Source: Streptomyces lydicus (GTDB lineage Bacteria > Actinomycetota > Actinomycetes > Streptomycetales > Streptomycetaceae). Taken from it: DNA of 64,000 nucleotides. Position 1 is the stretch's first letter, and each line of letters opens with the position of its first letter. The notes beneath the pieces are model-generated. The model was not told the DNA's origin and searched no databases. It saw only the letters and a program-made list of their open reading frames with translations. The position numbers were made by a program, and so were the translations under genes. The stretch spans positions 1,984,001 to 2,048,000 of the forward strand of contig NZ_RDTE01000003.1 in assembly GCF_004125265.1 (NCBI RefSeq). Direction: 5' to 3'. This document shows, one piece after another, positions 1-8,252 of the stretch.

Positions 1-1227
1 AGCGACGAGGTGCGCGACTACCTCCTCGGCTGCGCGCTGTCCTGGCTGCGTGACTACCGGCTCGACGGGCTGCGGCTGGACGCCGTCCACGCACTGCACG
101 ACGACGGCACCCCGCACTTCCTGGCCGCACTGTCCGCCGCCGTCGACACGCTGGCCGAAGAGCTGCGGCGCCCGCTGTTCCTCGTCGCCGAGTCCGATCT
201 GAACGATCCGCGCACCACCGCGCCGCGGGCGGACGGCGGGCACGGTCTGCACGCCCAGTGGAACGACGACTTCCACCACGCCCTGCACACCGCGCTCACC
301 GGCGAATCCCAGGGCTACTACGCCGACTTCGCGCGCGCCCCGCTGGCCGCCCTCGCCAAGACGCTGACCGGCGGCTTCTTCCATGACGGGACGTACTCCA
401 GCTTCCGCGGCAGGACACACGGCGCGCCCCTCGACCTGCGGGTGACGCCCGCGTACCGGCTGCTCGCCTACGCCCAGACGCACGATCAGATCGGCAACCG
501 CGCGCTCGGCGACCGGCTCGCGGCCGGGCTCTCCCCGGGGCTGCTGGCCTGTGCCGCCGCCCTGGTGCTGTGCGCGCCGTTCACGCCGATGCTGTTCATG
601 GGCGAGGAGTGGGGCGCGAGCACTCCGTGGCAGTACTTCACCGCTCACACCGATCCGGAGCTGGCTAAGGCGGTACGCGCCGGGCGCCGTCGCGAGTTCG
701 CGGCGTACGACTGGGCCGGTCACGCCGAGGACTGGCCGGATCCACAGGACCCGGCGACCCGCGACCGCTGCGTCCTGGACTGGAGCGAACCCTCCGTGGA
801 GCCGCACACCTCGCTGCTGGCCTGGCACCGTACGCTGCTGGCGCTGCGCCATGAGCTGCCGCCGTTGACCGATCCCGATCCACGCCACACCGCCGTCCAC
901 TACGACGAGCGGGCCCGCTGGCTCCTGCTGCGGCGCGGACCGCTACGGGTCGCGGTCAATCTCTCGCGGGAGGCCACGGCGGCCATTCCGGTCACCGGGG
1001 ACGGCGCGGACGGGACCCGCCCGGGCGGCGGGGGCGAGGGGGCGGACGGCCACGGCCCGGCCGGGGCCGGGCAGTCCCCGTCCGCTCTGCAGACATCCGC
1101 GCTGCAGAGATCCGCGCTCCAAACATCCGCTCTGCAGGCACTGGCGGGCTGGCCCGGTGCCCGGCTTCCCGGGGCTGACGGTGTGCTGCGGCTCCCACCG
1201 GAGTCGGTGGTGGTGCTCGGGCCATAG
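1..1227 (+). CDS. treZ: Malto-oligosyltrehalose trehalohydrolase, C-terminal part (5' end outside window)
   Basis: The frame is open from base 1, so the gene starts upstream; 408 residues are visible. TreZ (GH13) releases trehalose from maltooligosyl-trehalose in the cytoplasm, after TreY. Visible GH13 features are the DGLRLDAVHAL segment carrying the nucleophile Asp, the LVAESDLNDPR acid/base segment, the TreZ-typical QWNDDFHHALH, and QTHDQIGNR near the end of the barrel. A C-terminal beta domain follows. Near the end, bases 1081-1140 are four 15-bp units encoding SALQ[T/R/A], a low-complexity insert next to a Gly-rich stretch that the fold would not need. The next gene starts about 70 nt downstream on the same strand but is a regulator and probably separate. 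Confidence 0.9.
   Translation, partial: SDEVRDYLLGCALSWLRDYRLDGLRLDAVHALHDDGTPHFLAALSAAVDTLAEELRRPLFLVAESDLNDPRTTAPRADGGHGLHAQWNDDFHHALHTALTGESQGYYADFARAPLAALAKTLTGGFFHDGTYSSFRGRTHGAPLDLRVTPAYRLLAYAQTHDQIGNRALGDRLAAGLSPGLLACAAALVLCAPFTPMLFMGEEWGASTPWQYFTAHTDPELAKAVRAGRRREFAAYDWAGHAEDWPDPQDPATRDRCVLDWSEPSVEPHTSLLAWHRTLLALRHELPPLTDPDPRHTAVHYDERARWLLLRRGPLRVAVNLSREATAAIPVTGDGADGTRPGGGGEGADGHGPAGAGQSPSALQTSALQRSALQTSALQALAGWPGARLPGADGVLRLPPESVVVLGP
1081..1140 (+). repeat. 15-bp x 4 in-frame tandem repeat in treZ
   Basis: Four consecutive 15-base units encode SALQT, SALQR, SALQT and SALQA. Each unit keeps tcc-gc-ct as its core and two to three units carry CTGCAG. The repeat lies just before the last conserved beta strand, so it looks like replication slippage in a linker. 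Confidence 0.8.
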
Positions 1228-1285
1228 GGGCTGTTGCCACAGGAGCCACAGCCCCTCGCCCGATCGTCCACTCCCCCGGCAGGTG

Positions 1286-1302
1286 ATGGACACTGTGTCC
1301 AT
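1286..1302. promoter_or_regulatory. Perfect 17-bp palindrome over the PucR-type regulator start
   Basis: ATGGACACTGTGTCCAT has two perfect 8-bp arms around one central T. It contains the ATG at 1286 and overlaps the ATG at 1301. A palindrome this exact on the start of a regulator gene suggests an autoregulatory operator. It could also be chance or an RNA hairpin that limits initiation. Confidence 0.5.
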
Positions 1303-3052
1303 GCCCCTGCATCTCTCCGATCTGCTGGCCCGGCCCGATCTCCGCCTGTCGGTCACCTACGACGTGCCGCCGCAGCAGCTGGCCCGCACCATCGAGGCGG
1401 CGACGGTCTCGGATCTGCCGACGCCCGGGAAGTGGCTGCAGGGCGGCGAACTCCTCATGACCATCGGCCTGTTGCTGCCGATGGAGCCGGCCGCCTGCCG
1501 GGCGTACGTCCGGGACGCGGCCGAGGGCGGGGCGGCGTGTCTGGCGCTCGGGCTGGGTCAGGGACTGCCGTACCAGGAGGCGCCGGAGCCACTGGTGCGC
1601 GCGGCCGAGGAGGCCGGCCTGCCGCTGCTGACGGTGCCCGACGAGGTGCCGTTCATCGCCGTCACCAAGGCGGTCTTCGACGCACGGGCCGACGAACAGC
1701 GCGCGCTGCTGCAGCGGGCGTTCGCGACCCAGCGCCGGCTGACCGCCGCGGCGACCGGCGACGGACTGCGGCCGATGCTGGCGGAGTGGACGGCCGCCAC
1801 CGGCGTGGGCGCGGCGGTGCTGGACCCGCTCGGGCGGCTGCTCGCCACCAGCGAGCGCGCGTCGCGGCCGCTGCCGGCGCAGGCACACGAGCTGCTGGAC
1901 CGGGTCGCCGCGCGCGGACTGCGCGGCAGCGCGTCCAGCACGGCCGCCGGGCAGCAGCTGGAGGTGCAGCCGCTGGGCGCACGGCGGCTGCGCGGACTGC
2001 TGCTGCTCACCGGCCGGCCGGACGACGCCGCCCGTTCGGTCGTACCGGGCCTGGTCTCGCTGCTCTCCCTGGAGCTGGAGCGCCGCCACCTCCGCGATGA
2101 GCCGGAGCGCCGCCGCCGGTCGGCGCTGCTGTCGGAGCTGCTGGCCGACGAGGATCCGTCCGTCGACCGGGCCCGGGACATGCTGCGTTCGGTGGGGCTG
2201 ACGGCCGAGCGGGTGCGGGGGGTCGTGGTGGCGGCGGAGGGCGCCCCGGGAGGCCGTACGACAGCGGGTGCCGCGGCAGCCGGAACGGGAGGCGGAACGG
2301 CAGCCGGAACGGGAGGCGGTGCGACGACCGGAGCCGGGCCGGCCACCGGGGGCGGGCCCGCGGACGGGACCTGGTCCGCGGACAGTGCCGGGCCCGTGGA
2401 AGGCACCGGGCCCACGGACGGCGCCGCGCAGGAGATGGCCGCCGATCTGGCGCTGGCGGTGCCCGGCGGCCTGGTCAGGGTCGTGGAAGGAGGGCCGGAG
2501 ACGGTCATCGAGGCGGTGGTGGGTGAGGAGCTGGACATCCGCGAAGTACTCGCCCGCTTCGCCCCGCGCTGCCCGGCCGGGATCGGGCCGGCCACGGCAC
2601 CCGAAGCGGTCCGGGTGTCGCTGCGCCAGGCGGCCGGGCTGCTCGCGGTCAGCAGGGCGGGCAACGCGCCGGCACAGGCCCGGCAGAGCCAGGCCAGCCG
2701 GCTGCTGCTCGACCTGGGCGACCGCAGTACGCTGCACGGCTACGCCGACACCGTGCTCGGTCCGCTCGACCTCGCGGACCACGGCGAGGAGTTGATCGCC
2801 ACCCTGGCGGCCTGGCTGGAGACCGGTGGCGCATGGGACGCCACCAGCCGGCGGCTCGGCGTCCACCGGCACACCGTACGCAACCGCCTCGACAAGGCCA
2901 TGGACCTCACCGGCCGCCGCCTCGACGACCCCGACGACCGCTTCGACCTCTGGCTGGCCACCCGCATCCGCCGCGGCGGCGCCCCGTCAGGCGGGTCCGG
3001 CGGGTCCGGCGGGTCCGGCGGGCGGCCCGCTCCCCCACCGCCAGGCCGGTGA
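1301..3052 (+). CDS. PucR-family transcriptional regulator
   Basis: 583-residue regulator. The N-terminus (about residues 5-125: LSDLLARPDL, GELLMTIGLLLP, GLPLLTVPDEVPF) matches the PucR purine-catabolism domain. The C-terminus (about 498-556: TLAAWLETGGAWDATSRRLGVHRHTVRNRLD) is the PucR helix-turn-helix. The middle, about residues 320-376, is a Gly/Ala/Thr/Pro-rich insert built partly from a 24-bp tandem repeat (about 2277-2324), making the protein longer than usual. Family members sense small metabolites and control nitrogen or proline/purine use, but no such target lies nearby. Start choice: GTG 1283, ATG 1286 and ATG 1301 are all in frame and all poorly served by ribosome sites; 1301 is chosen because MPLHLSDLL begins the domain. 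Confidence 0.85.
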   Translation: MPLHLSDLLARPDLRLSVTYDVPPQQLARTIEAATVSDLPTPGKWLQGGELLMTIGLLLPMEPAACRAYVRDAAEGGAACLALGLGQGLPYQEAPEPLVRAAEEAGLPLLTVPDEVPFIAVTKAVFDARADEQRALLQRAFATQRRLTAAATGDGLRPMLAEWTAATGVGAAVLDPLGRLLATSERASRPLPAQAHELLDRVAARGLRGSASSTAAGQQLEVQPLGARRLRGLLLLTGRPDDAARSVVPGLVSLLSLELERRHLRDEPERRRRSALLSELLADEDPSVDRARDMLRSVGLTAERVRGVVVAAEGAPGGRTTAGAAAAGTGGGTAAGTGGGATTGAGPATGGGPADGTWSADSAGPVEGTGPTDGAAQEMAADLALAVPGGLVRVVEGGPETVIEAVVGEELDIREVLARFAPRCPAGIGPATAPEAVRVSLRQAAGLLAVSRAGNAPAQARQSQASRLLLDLGDRSTLHGYADTVLGPLDLADHGEELIATLAAWLETGGAWDATSRRLGVHRHTVRNRLDKAMDLTGRRLDDPDDRFDLWLATRIRRGGAPSGGSGGSGGSGGRPAPPPPGR

Positions 3053-3114
3053 CGCGGAGCCCCGTCGCCCGGGCAGCCCTTCACTCTCTCCCCCGCACCG
3101 TCTTTACTTCTGGG

Positions 3115-4065
3115 GTGACCTATGAGATCCGCACCCTCCCGCCCGGCGCCGCCGGCCCGGCCCCCACACCCGCTCCCGGCTCCCCCCAAGGGGGCGGCCA
3201 CCGTGGCTCCCTGGTGGCCGTCAGCGATCTGCACGTCCGCTACCAGGAGAACCGCGACATCGTCGAGGGCTTAAGACCGGAGTCCGACGACGACTGGCTG
3301 CTGGTCGCCGGCGACGTCGGCGAATACGTCTCCGACATCTGCTGGGCGCTCACCCTGCTCAGCAGCCGGTTCGCCAAGGTGATCTGGGTGCCCGGCAATC
3401 ACGAGCTGTGGACGCCGGAGCACGACCCGGTGCAGCTGCGCGGCGTGGCGCGCTATGAGCATCTGGTCGAGATCTGCCGCGAGTTGGGCGTCCTCACCCC
3501 CGAGGACCCGTATCCGCTCTGGGAGGGCGCCGGTGGTCCGGCCGTCATCGCACCGCTCTTCCTCCTCTACGACTACACCTTCCGGCAGCCCGGCATCACG
3601 TCCAAAGAAGCGGCGCTCGCCCAGGCGGAGAAGGCCGGAGTGGTCTGCACCGACGAGCACTTCCTGCACCCCGATCCGTATCCGACCCGGGAGGCGTGGT
3701 GCGCGGCGCGGGTGGCCGCCACCGAGGCCAGGCTCGCCGCCCTGCCGCCGGAGGTGCCCACGGTGCTCGTCAACCACTGGCCGGTGGTGCGCGAGCCCAC
3801 CGCCCCGCTGTGGTACCCGGACTTCGCGCTGTGGTGCGGCACCGAGGCGACCGCGGACTGGCCGCGCCGGTTCCGTGCCGCCACGGTCGTCTACGGCCAC
3901 CTCCACATCCCGCGGCTGCTGGTCTGCGACGGCGTGCCCCATCAGGAGGTGTCGCTCGGCTATCCACGGGAGTGGCAGCGCCGCTCCCGCGCACCGGGGC
4001 GGCCGGTCCGGATCCTGCCCGCGCCCGCCCCCGTCACCGCCGGAAGGACCGGGACCCCCGCGTGA
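3115..4065 (+). CDS. Calcineurin-type metallophosphoesterase, with an in-frame TTA codon
   Basis: 316 residues with all metallophosphoesterase motifs: D38-x-H40 (VSDLH), G-D67, G-N95-H96-E, H221 (VNHWP) and G-H-L-H at 261-264, the ligands of a two-metal centre. The natural substrate is unknown. The GTG at 3115 is chosen because it is the first in-frame start after the previous gene; its ribosome site is weak, and a GTG near 3214 at VAVSDLH is an alternative. Leu53 is encoded by TTA (3271-3273), followed by a rare AGA codon. In Streptomyces TTA is read by the bldA tRNA, so full translation may wait for late growth. The stop overlaps the start of the PPTase gene by 4 nt, implying coupling. Confidence 0.85.
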   Translation: MTYEIRTLPPGAAGPAPTPAPGSPQGGGHRGSLVAVSDLHVRYQENRDIVEGLRPESDDDWLLVAGDVGEYVSDICWALTLLSSRFAKVIWVPGNHELWTPEHDPVQLRGVARYEHLVEICRELGVLTPEDPYPLWEGAGGPAVIAPLFLLYDYTFRQPGITSKEAALAQAEKAGVVCTDEHFLHPDPYPTREAWCAARVAATEARLAALPPEVPTVLVNHWPVVREPTAPLWYPDFALWCGTEATADWPRRFRAATVVYGHLHIPRLLVCDGVPHQEVSLGYPREWQRRSRAPGRPVRILPAPAPVTAGRTGTPA

Positions 4066-4721
4066 TCGACAAACTGCTGCCGGCCCCGGTCGTGACCGCC
4101 GAGGCCTTCGACGACGCCCCGGTCTCCGAGATGTTTCCCGAGGAGTGGGCGCTGGTGTCCGGCGCCGTGCCCAAGCGGCAGAAGGAGTTCGGCACCGTAC
4201 GCCGCTGCGCCCGCAGCGCGCTGTCCGAACTGGGCATCGCCCCCGCCCCCCTGCTCCCCGGCCCCAAGCGGGAGCCGCTGTGGCCGGCGGGCATCGTGGG
4301 TGCCATGACGCACTGCGCCGGCTACCGCGCCGCCGCCGTGGCCCGCTCCGCGGACGTACGGACCGTCGGTCTGGACGCCGAGCCCCATCTGCCCGTGGAC
4401 GATCCCGGCGTGATCGACCTCATCACCCTGCCCGAGGAACGCGCCCAGCTGCGCCGGCTGGCCGGCGCACAGCCCGAAGTCTGCTGGGACCGCCTGGTGT
4501 TCAGCGCGAAGGAGTCCGTCTACAAGGCGTGGTACCCCCTCGCCCACCGCTGGCTCGGCTTCGAGGACGCCCTCCTCACCCTCGACCCGTCGGACGCCAC
4601 CTTCACCGCCCGTCTCCTCGTCCCCGGCCCGGTGGTCGACGGCAGGGAGCTCACCGAATTCACCGGCCGGTGGCTCGTGGAAGCGGGGTTGGTGGTGACG
4701 GCGATCGTGGAAATGGTGTGA
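4062..4721 (+). CDS. 4'-phosphopantetheinyl transferase, Sfp/EntD superfamily
   Basis: 219 residues. Transfers the phosphopantetheine arm of CoA to carrier domains of polyketide and peptide synthases. The PPTase signatures are visible: T-H84 in MTHCAGYRAAAVA, VGLDAEPH with Mg-binding D105 and E107, and WDRLVFSAKESVYKAWYP with E151 and K155. Size and motifs match the broad-range Sfp/EntD type rather than the 120-residue AcpS type. The GTG start at 4062 sits inside the TGA of the metallophosphoesterase (GTGA overlap), with GGAAGGACC upstream. Because that upstream gene contains a TTA codon, output of this enzyme could depend indirectly on bldA. No biosynthetic cluster is nearby, so it probably serves the whole genome. 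Confidence 0.9.
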   Translation: MIDKLLPAPVVTAEAFDDAPVSEMFPEEWALVSGAVPKRQKEFGTVRRCARSALSELGIAPAPLLPGPKREPLWPAGIVGAMTHCAGYRAAAVARSADVRTVGLDAEPHLPVDDPGVIDLITLPEERAQLRRLAGAQPEVCWDRLVFSAKESVYKAWYPLAHRWLGFEDALLTLDPSDATFTARLLVPGPVVDGRELTEFTGRWLVEAGLVVTAIVEMV

Positions 4722-4835
4722 CGGGGCGGCCGCGGGAGACGGGTCGCCCGCGGCCTCCGGTGCCGAACGAAGCACCGGCCTCCGGATACCCGCCCTGCTT
4801 GCGGTATTTTTCATGGCCCGTCAGGACGTCGAAGG

Positions 4836-6134
4836 GTGATCGGCCCACTCATGCAAGAGCACTGCGACACCACCGGTGGGACCGCACCCTCCGATACCGA
4901 GCTGGTCCGGCGCATCCGTGCGGCCGCCCGGTCCGGCGACCGGGCGGCGGACACCCCGTTCGGCACACCGGCTCCGGACGGCACGGCCCGGACGGCCCAG
5001 ATGGCCCTCAACGAGTTCCACCAACGGCACTACGCGGCCGTGCTGGCCTACGCCCGTGACTGCTGCCGCTCGTCCCAGGCCGCGGCGGATCTGGCGAAGG
5101 AGGCCATCAACCACGTCCTGCACTCCCCCGGCCCGGAAGAGGGTGCCGATCCGGCCTGGCTGACCGCCCTGCTCGCGGCGGTACGCCATACCGCCGCCGC
5201 CTGGAACCGCACCGCCCGCAACACCGAGCTGCGCGACGACGTCGCGTCCTGGCTGGCCGCCGAGTCGGCGCAAGCTCCCGGCCCCGCTTACGGCGCCGGG
5301 CCGTCCGGCGACGTCAGCGCGCCCACGGCCGGCCTGAGCTTCTCGGGGACGGTCCTGCCCGACGCGCCGGGCAAGCCACGGCGGGCGCGGTTCACACCGG
5401 CGCGGATCACCCTGCTCGCAGTCGCCGTGGCCGTCCTGGCCGGCGTCGCCATATCCGTCGGCCCGCTGCTCGGCACGGAGCGCGACGATGCCGCGGCCGG
5501 GCACCGCGCCCCGGCGGACCGCTCTGCGGCCCCCGCCACGGAGCAGCCGCCGTCCGCCAGGAGCTCCGCGACCGCTTCTCATTCGCCGTCGAGCTCGCCG
5601 TCCCCCACGCACAGCAAGAAGCCGAAGCACCCGAGCACCCGGCCCTCGTCGCCGGCGAAGCCGTCGCACTCGTCCCGCCCCGCTCCCGGCCCCGCGGACA
5701 AACCGCCGGCCGGCCACACCGCGCCGCTGGGCTCCCGGCCCTGGAGCTCCCAGAAGTACAGCTTCGCGCCGTTCCGGCAGGACAGCAGCATCGACGGACA
5801 CCCGCTCACCATCCAGGGCGCCACCTACTCCCAGGGACTGGGCGCGCACGCCTACGACGAGGTCACCTACGACCTCGGTGGCAGCTGCTCCGCCCTCACC
5901 GTGGATGTCGGACTCGACGACGAGGTGGGCGCGAACGGCTCCGTGGTCTTCCAGATCTACCGGGACGCCACCAAGGTCGCCGACAGCGGCCTGATGACGG
6001 TCGACCAGCCCGCGAAGCGCCTCACCGCGGACCTCACCGGCGGCAGCCAACTACGGCTGGTGGTCACCGACGGCGGCAACGGCAACGACTCCGACCACGC
6101 CGACTGGGGAGGCCCCCAGATCACCTGCCGCTGA
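4836..6134 (+). CDS. Membrane protein: degenerate sigma-like N-domain, one TM helix, Pro/Ser linker, NPCBM domain
   Basis: 432 residues with an unusual layout. Residues 18-145 (DTELVRRIRAAARSGD, then LNEFHQRHYAAVLAYARDCC, then DPAWLTALLAAVRHTAAAW) resemble region 2 of ECF sigma factors but have no clear region 4. Residues 191-212 form one transmembrane helix. Residues 215-300 are a Pro/Ser/Lys-rich linker suited to crossing the wall. Residues 300-432 (SQKYSFAPFRQDSSIDG, GLGAHAYDEVTYDLGG, LRLVVTDGGNGNDSDHADWGGPQITC) match NPCBM/NEW2, a galactose-binding-like module that binds carbohydrate. Orientation is inferred as N-in, C-out. A GTG at 4836 is used; ATG 4851 is an equal alternative. It may sense or bind wall glycans; function is unknown. 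Confidence 0.75.
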   Translation: MIGPLMQEHCDTTGGTAPSDTELVRRIRAAARSGDRAADTPFGTPAPDGTARTAQMALNEFHQRHYAAVLAYARDCCRSSQAAADLAKEAINHVLHSPGPEEGADPAWLTALLAAVRHTAAAWNRTARNTELRDDVASWLAAESAQAPGPAYGAGPSGDVSAPTAGLSFSGTVLPDAPGKPRRARFTPARITLLAVAVAVLAGVAISVGPLLGTERDDAAAGHRAPADRSAAPATEQPPSARSSATASHSPSSSPSPTHSKKPKHPSTRPSSPAKPSHSSRPAPGPADKPPAGHTAPLGSRPWSSQKYSFAPFRQDSSIDGHPLTIQGATYSQGLGAHAYDEVTYDLGGSCSALTVDVGLDDEVGANGSVVFQIYRDATKVADSGLMTVDQPAKRLTADLTGGSQLRLVVTDGGNGNDSDHADWGGPQITCR

Positions 6135-6192
6135 GCCGCTGATCAGGCTCCGCCCGGCAGCGGCCGGACCGGGACGGCCTGCCGTGGCCCGC

Positions 6193-6216
6193 CGGATCCG
6201 CCCCGGGGCGGATCCG
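6193..6216. terminator. Palindromic hairpin between convergent genes
   Basis: CGGATCCGCCCC pairs perfectly with its complement that follows directly (12-bp arms, no spacer). It lies between the NPCBM gene and msrB, which converge, so it probably ends both transcripts. There is no T-run, as is usual in Streptomyces. Confidence 0.6.
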
Positions 6217-6239
6217 CTACCTGGCGTCCGGCACGGCGC

Positions 6240-6647
6240 TCACTGATCGTCCGGGCTCAACCGCAGCGAGATCGAGTTGATGCAGTACCGCTGGTCGGTG
6301 GGGGTCGGGTAGCCCTCCCCCTCGAAGACGTGGCCGAGGTGGGAGCCGCAGCGGGCGCAGCGGACTTCGGTGCGGACCATGCCGTGGGTGCGGTCCTCGA
6401 TGAGTTCGACGGCTTCGGAGTCCTTGGGGTCGTAGAAGGACGGCCAGCCGCAGTGGCTCTCGAATTTGGTGTCGGAGCGGAAGAGCTCGGTGCCGCAGGC
6501 GCGGCAGGAGTAGACGCCCTCGGTCTTGGTGTCGGTGTACTCGCCGACGAAGGCGGGCTCGGTGCCGGCCTGGCGGAGCACCTGGTACTCGGCGGGGGTC
6601 AGCTCGGCGCGCCACTGCTCGTCGGGCTTGTCGATCTCGTACGGCAT
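6240..6647 (-). CDS. msrB: Peptide-methionine (R)-S-oxide reductase MsrB
   Basis: 135 residues, the full usual length for a single-domain MsrB. It reduces methionine-R-sulfoxide in proteins using thioredoxin. Two CxxC pairs (Cys48/Cys51 and Cys97/Cys100) bind structural zinc. The catalytic cysteine is Cys122 in RYCINS, and the HCGWPSF and GHLGHVF-type motifs are present. The ATG is preceded by AGGAGGA. It begins 17 nt after murC on the same strand, so the two are probably cotranscribed. Confidence 0.95.
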   Translation of the reverse strand: MPYEIDKPDEQWRAELTPAEYQVLRQAGTEPAFVGEYTDTKTEGVYSCRACGTELFRSDTKFESHCGWPSFYDPKDSEAVELIEDRTHGMVRTEVRCARCGSHLGHVFEGEGYPTPTDQRYCINSISLRLSPDDQ

Positions 6648-6664
6648 CTGGGGTCCTCCTCAGC

Positions 6665-8062
6665 TCAGCTGCCCAGGCGGGACAGGATGGCGGGGCCGAG
6701 GTCGGTCACATCGCCCGCGCCCATGGTGAGAACAAGGTCGCCGGGCTTCGCCATTCCTGCGATGACCTCCGGGACGGCGGCCTGGTCGCTCTCGGGGGTG
6801 ACGTCGGCACCGGCGGTGCGCGCGGCGTCGATGATCAGGGCGCTGGTGATGCCCGGGATCGGGTCCTCGCGGGCCGGGTAGATGTCCAGGACGACGGAGG
6901 CGTCGGCCAGGGCGAGTGCCTGGCCCATCTCGGTGCCCAGCTCCTGGGTGCGGGAGAAGAGGTGCGGCTGGAAGACGACCAGCACCCGGGAGCCGTCGGC
7001 GGCGCCGCGGATGGCCTCCAGGTCGGCGGTCATCTCCGTGGGGTGGTGGGCGTAGGAGTCGATGACCTGGACGCCGGCCGCCTCGCCCTTGAGCTGGAGG
7101 CGGCGCTTGACGCCGGTGTACTTGCCGAGCGCGGAGGCGAGGTTGTGCGGTGCGAGGCCCAGGGCGACGCCGGCGGCCAGGGCGGCGACGGCGTTGTGGG
7201 CGTAGTGCCGGCCCGGGACGGAGACGGTGAAGGTGAGGATCTTGCCGCTGGTGAGGGTGACGGTGACATCGCTGGTCAGGCCGCGGGGGTTGACCTTGAG
7301 GATGCGGACGTCGGCGTCCGCGGACTCGCCGTAGGTGACGACCTCGATGTCGTAGCGGCCGGAGATCCGCTCGGTCAGCTCACGGGCGCCGGGCTGGTCG
7401 GCGGCGATGACCAGGGTGCCGCCGGGGCGGATGCGGCCGACGAAGGTCTCGAAGGACTCGTAGATCTCGTCCATCGAGGCGTAGTTGGCGTGGTGGTCGA
7501 GCTCCACGTTGAGGATGATCGCGACCTCGGGGGCGTACTTGTGAAAGCTGCGGTCGCTTTCGTCGGCCTCGGCGACGAAGATCTCGCCGGCGCCGTGCTC
7601 GGCGTTGGAGCCCGGGGCGTCGAGGTCGCCGCCGATGGCGTAGGACGGCTTGAGGCCGAGGGCGCCGAGGGAGACGGCCAGCATGGAGGTCGTGGTCGTC
7701 TTGCCGTGGGTGCCGGCGACGGCGATGGGGCGCAGGCCGTCCATGAGGGAGGCGAGCGCGTCGGAGCGGTGGACCACCGGGATGCCGCGTTCGTGGGCGG
7801 CGGCCAGCTCGGGGTTGTCCGGGCGGATCGCGGAGGAGACGACGACGCTGGTGGCGTCCTCGGCCAGGTGTCCGGCGGCGTGGCCGAGGTGGACCGTGGC
7901 ACCGAGGGAGCGCAGGGCCTGGGCGGTCGCGGAGTCCTTCGCGTCGCTGCCCGCCACCCGGGCGCCGCGCTGCGTGAGGATCTTGGCGATGCCCGACATG
8001 CCGGCTCCGCCGATGCCGATGAAGTGCGGCCGGTCCATCGAGGCTGGGATGGCGGGTGCCAT
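6665..8062 (-). CDS. murC: UDP-N-acetylmuramate--L-alanine ligase
   Basis: 465 residues. MurC adds the first amino acid, L-Ala, to UDP-MurNAc in the cytoplasmic phase of peptidoglycan synthesis. The N-terminal Rossmann motif HFIGIGGAGMSGIA, the ATP loop AVAGTHGKTTTTSM (about 115-127) and the central EADESDRSF and DHHANY segments define the Mur ligase family and MurC in particular. ATG 8062 is chosen because GGGAG lies about 9 nt upstream and MAPAIPASMDRPHF leads straight into the fold; upstream in-frame starts at 8089 and 8122 lack support. The gene stands away from the division/wall cluster and is followed by msrB. Confidence 0.95.
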   Translation of the reverse strand: MAPAIPASMDRPHFIGIGGAGMSGIAKILTQRGARVAGSDAKDSATAQALRSLGATVHLGHAAGHLAEDATSVVVSSAIRPDNPELAAAHERGIPVVHRSDALASLMDGLRPIAVAGTHGKTTTTSMLAVSLGALGLKPSYAIGGDLDAPGSNAEHGAGEIFVAEADESDRSFHKYAPEVAIILNVELDHHANYASMDEIYESFETFVGRIRPGGTLVIAADQPGARELTERISGRYDIEVVTYGESADADVRILKVNPRGLTSDVTVTLTSGKILTFTVSVPGRHYAHNAVAALAAGVALGLAPHNLASALGKYTGVKRRLQLKGEAAGVQVIDSYAHHPTEMTADLEAIRGAADGSRVLVVFQPHLFSRTQELGTEMGQALALADASVVLDIYPAREDPIPGITSALIIDAARTAGADVTPESDQAAVPEVIAGMAKPGDLVLTMGAGDVTDLGPAILSRLGS

Positions 8063-8252
8063 GGGCGGGTCTCCCTGATCGTCGATCATCGCGAGCGGTG
8101 GTGCTGTCCATGATTCTCGCACCCGGCACCGACAGTGCCGGTCCGTGGACCCCTGACGGGTGCGGGAGGCCGGCCCGGCCGGGTGGAAAGGGCCGGTCCC
8201 GGCTGGGAAGGCCGGCCCGGCCGGGTCCGGGATACGGCCCGGGGCGCGGCGT

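Noticed and set aside
5280..5300. Second TTA codon in the NPCBM gene
   Set aside because: The TTA string spans GCT-TAC codons and is out of frame. The same was true for the other TTA/TAA strings checked in coding regions.
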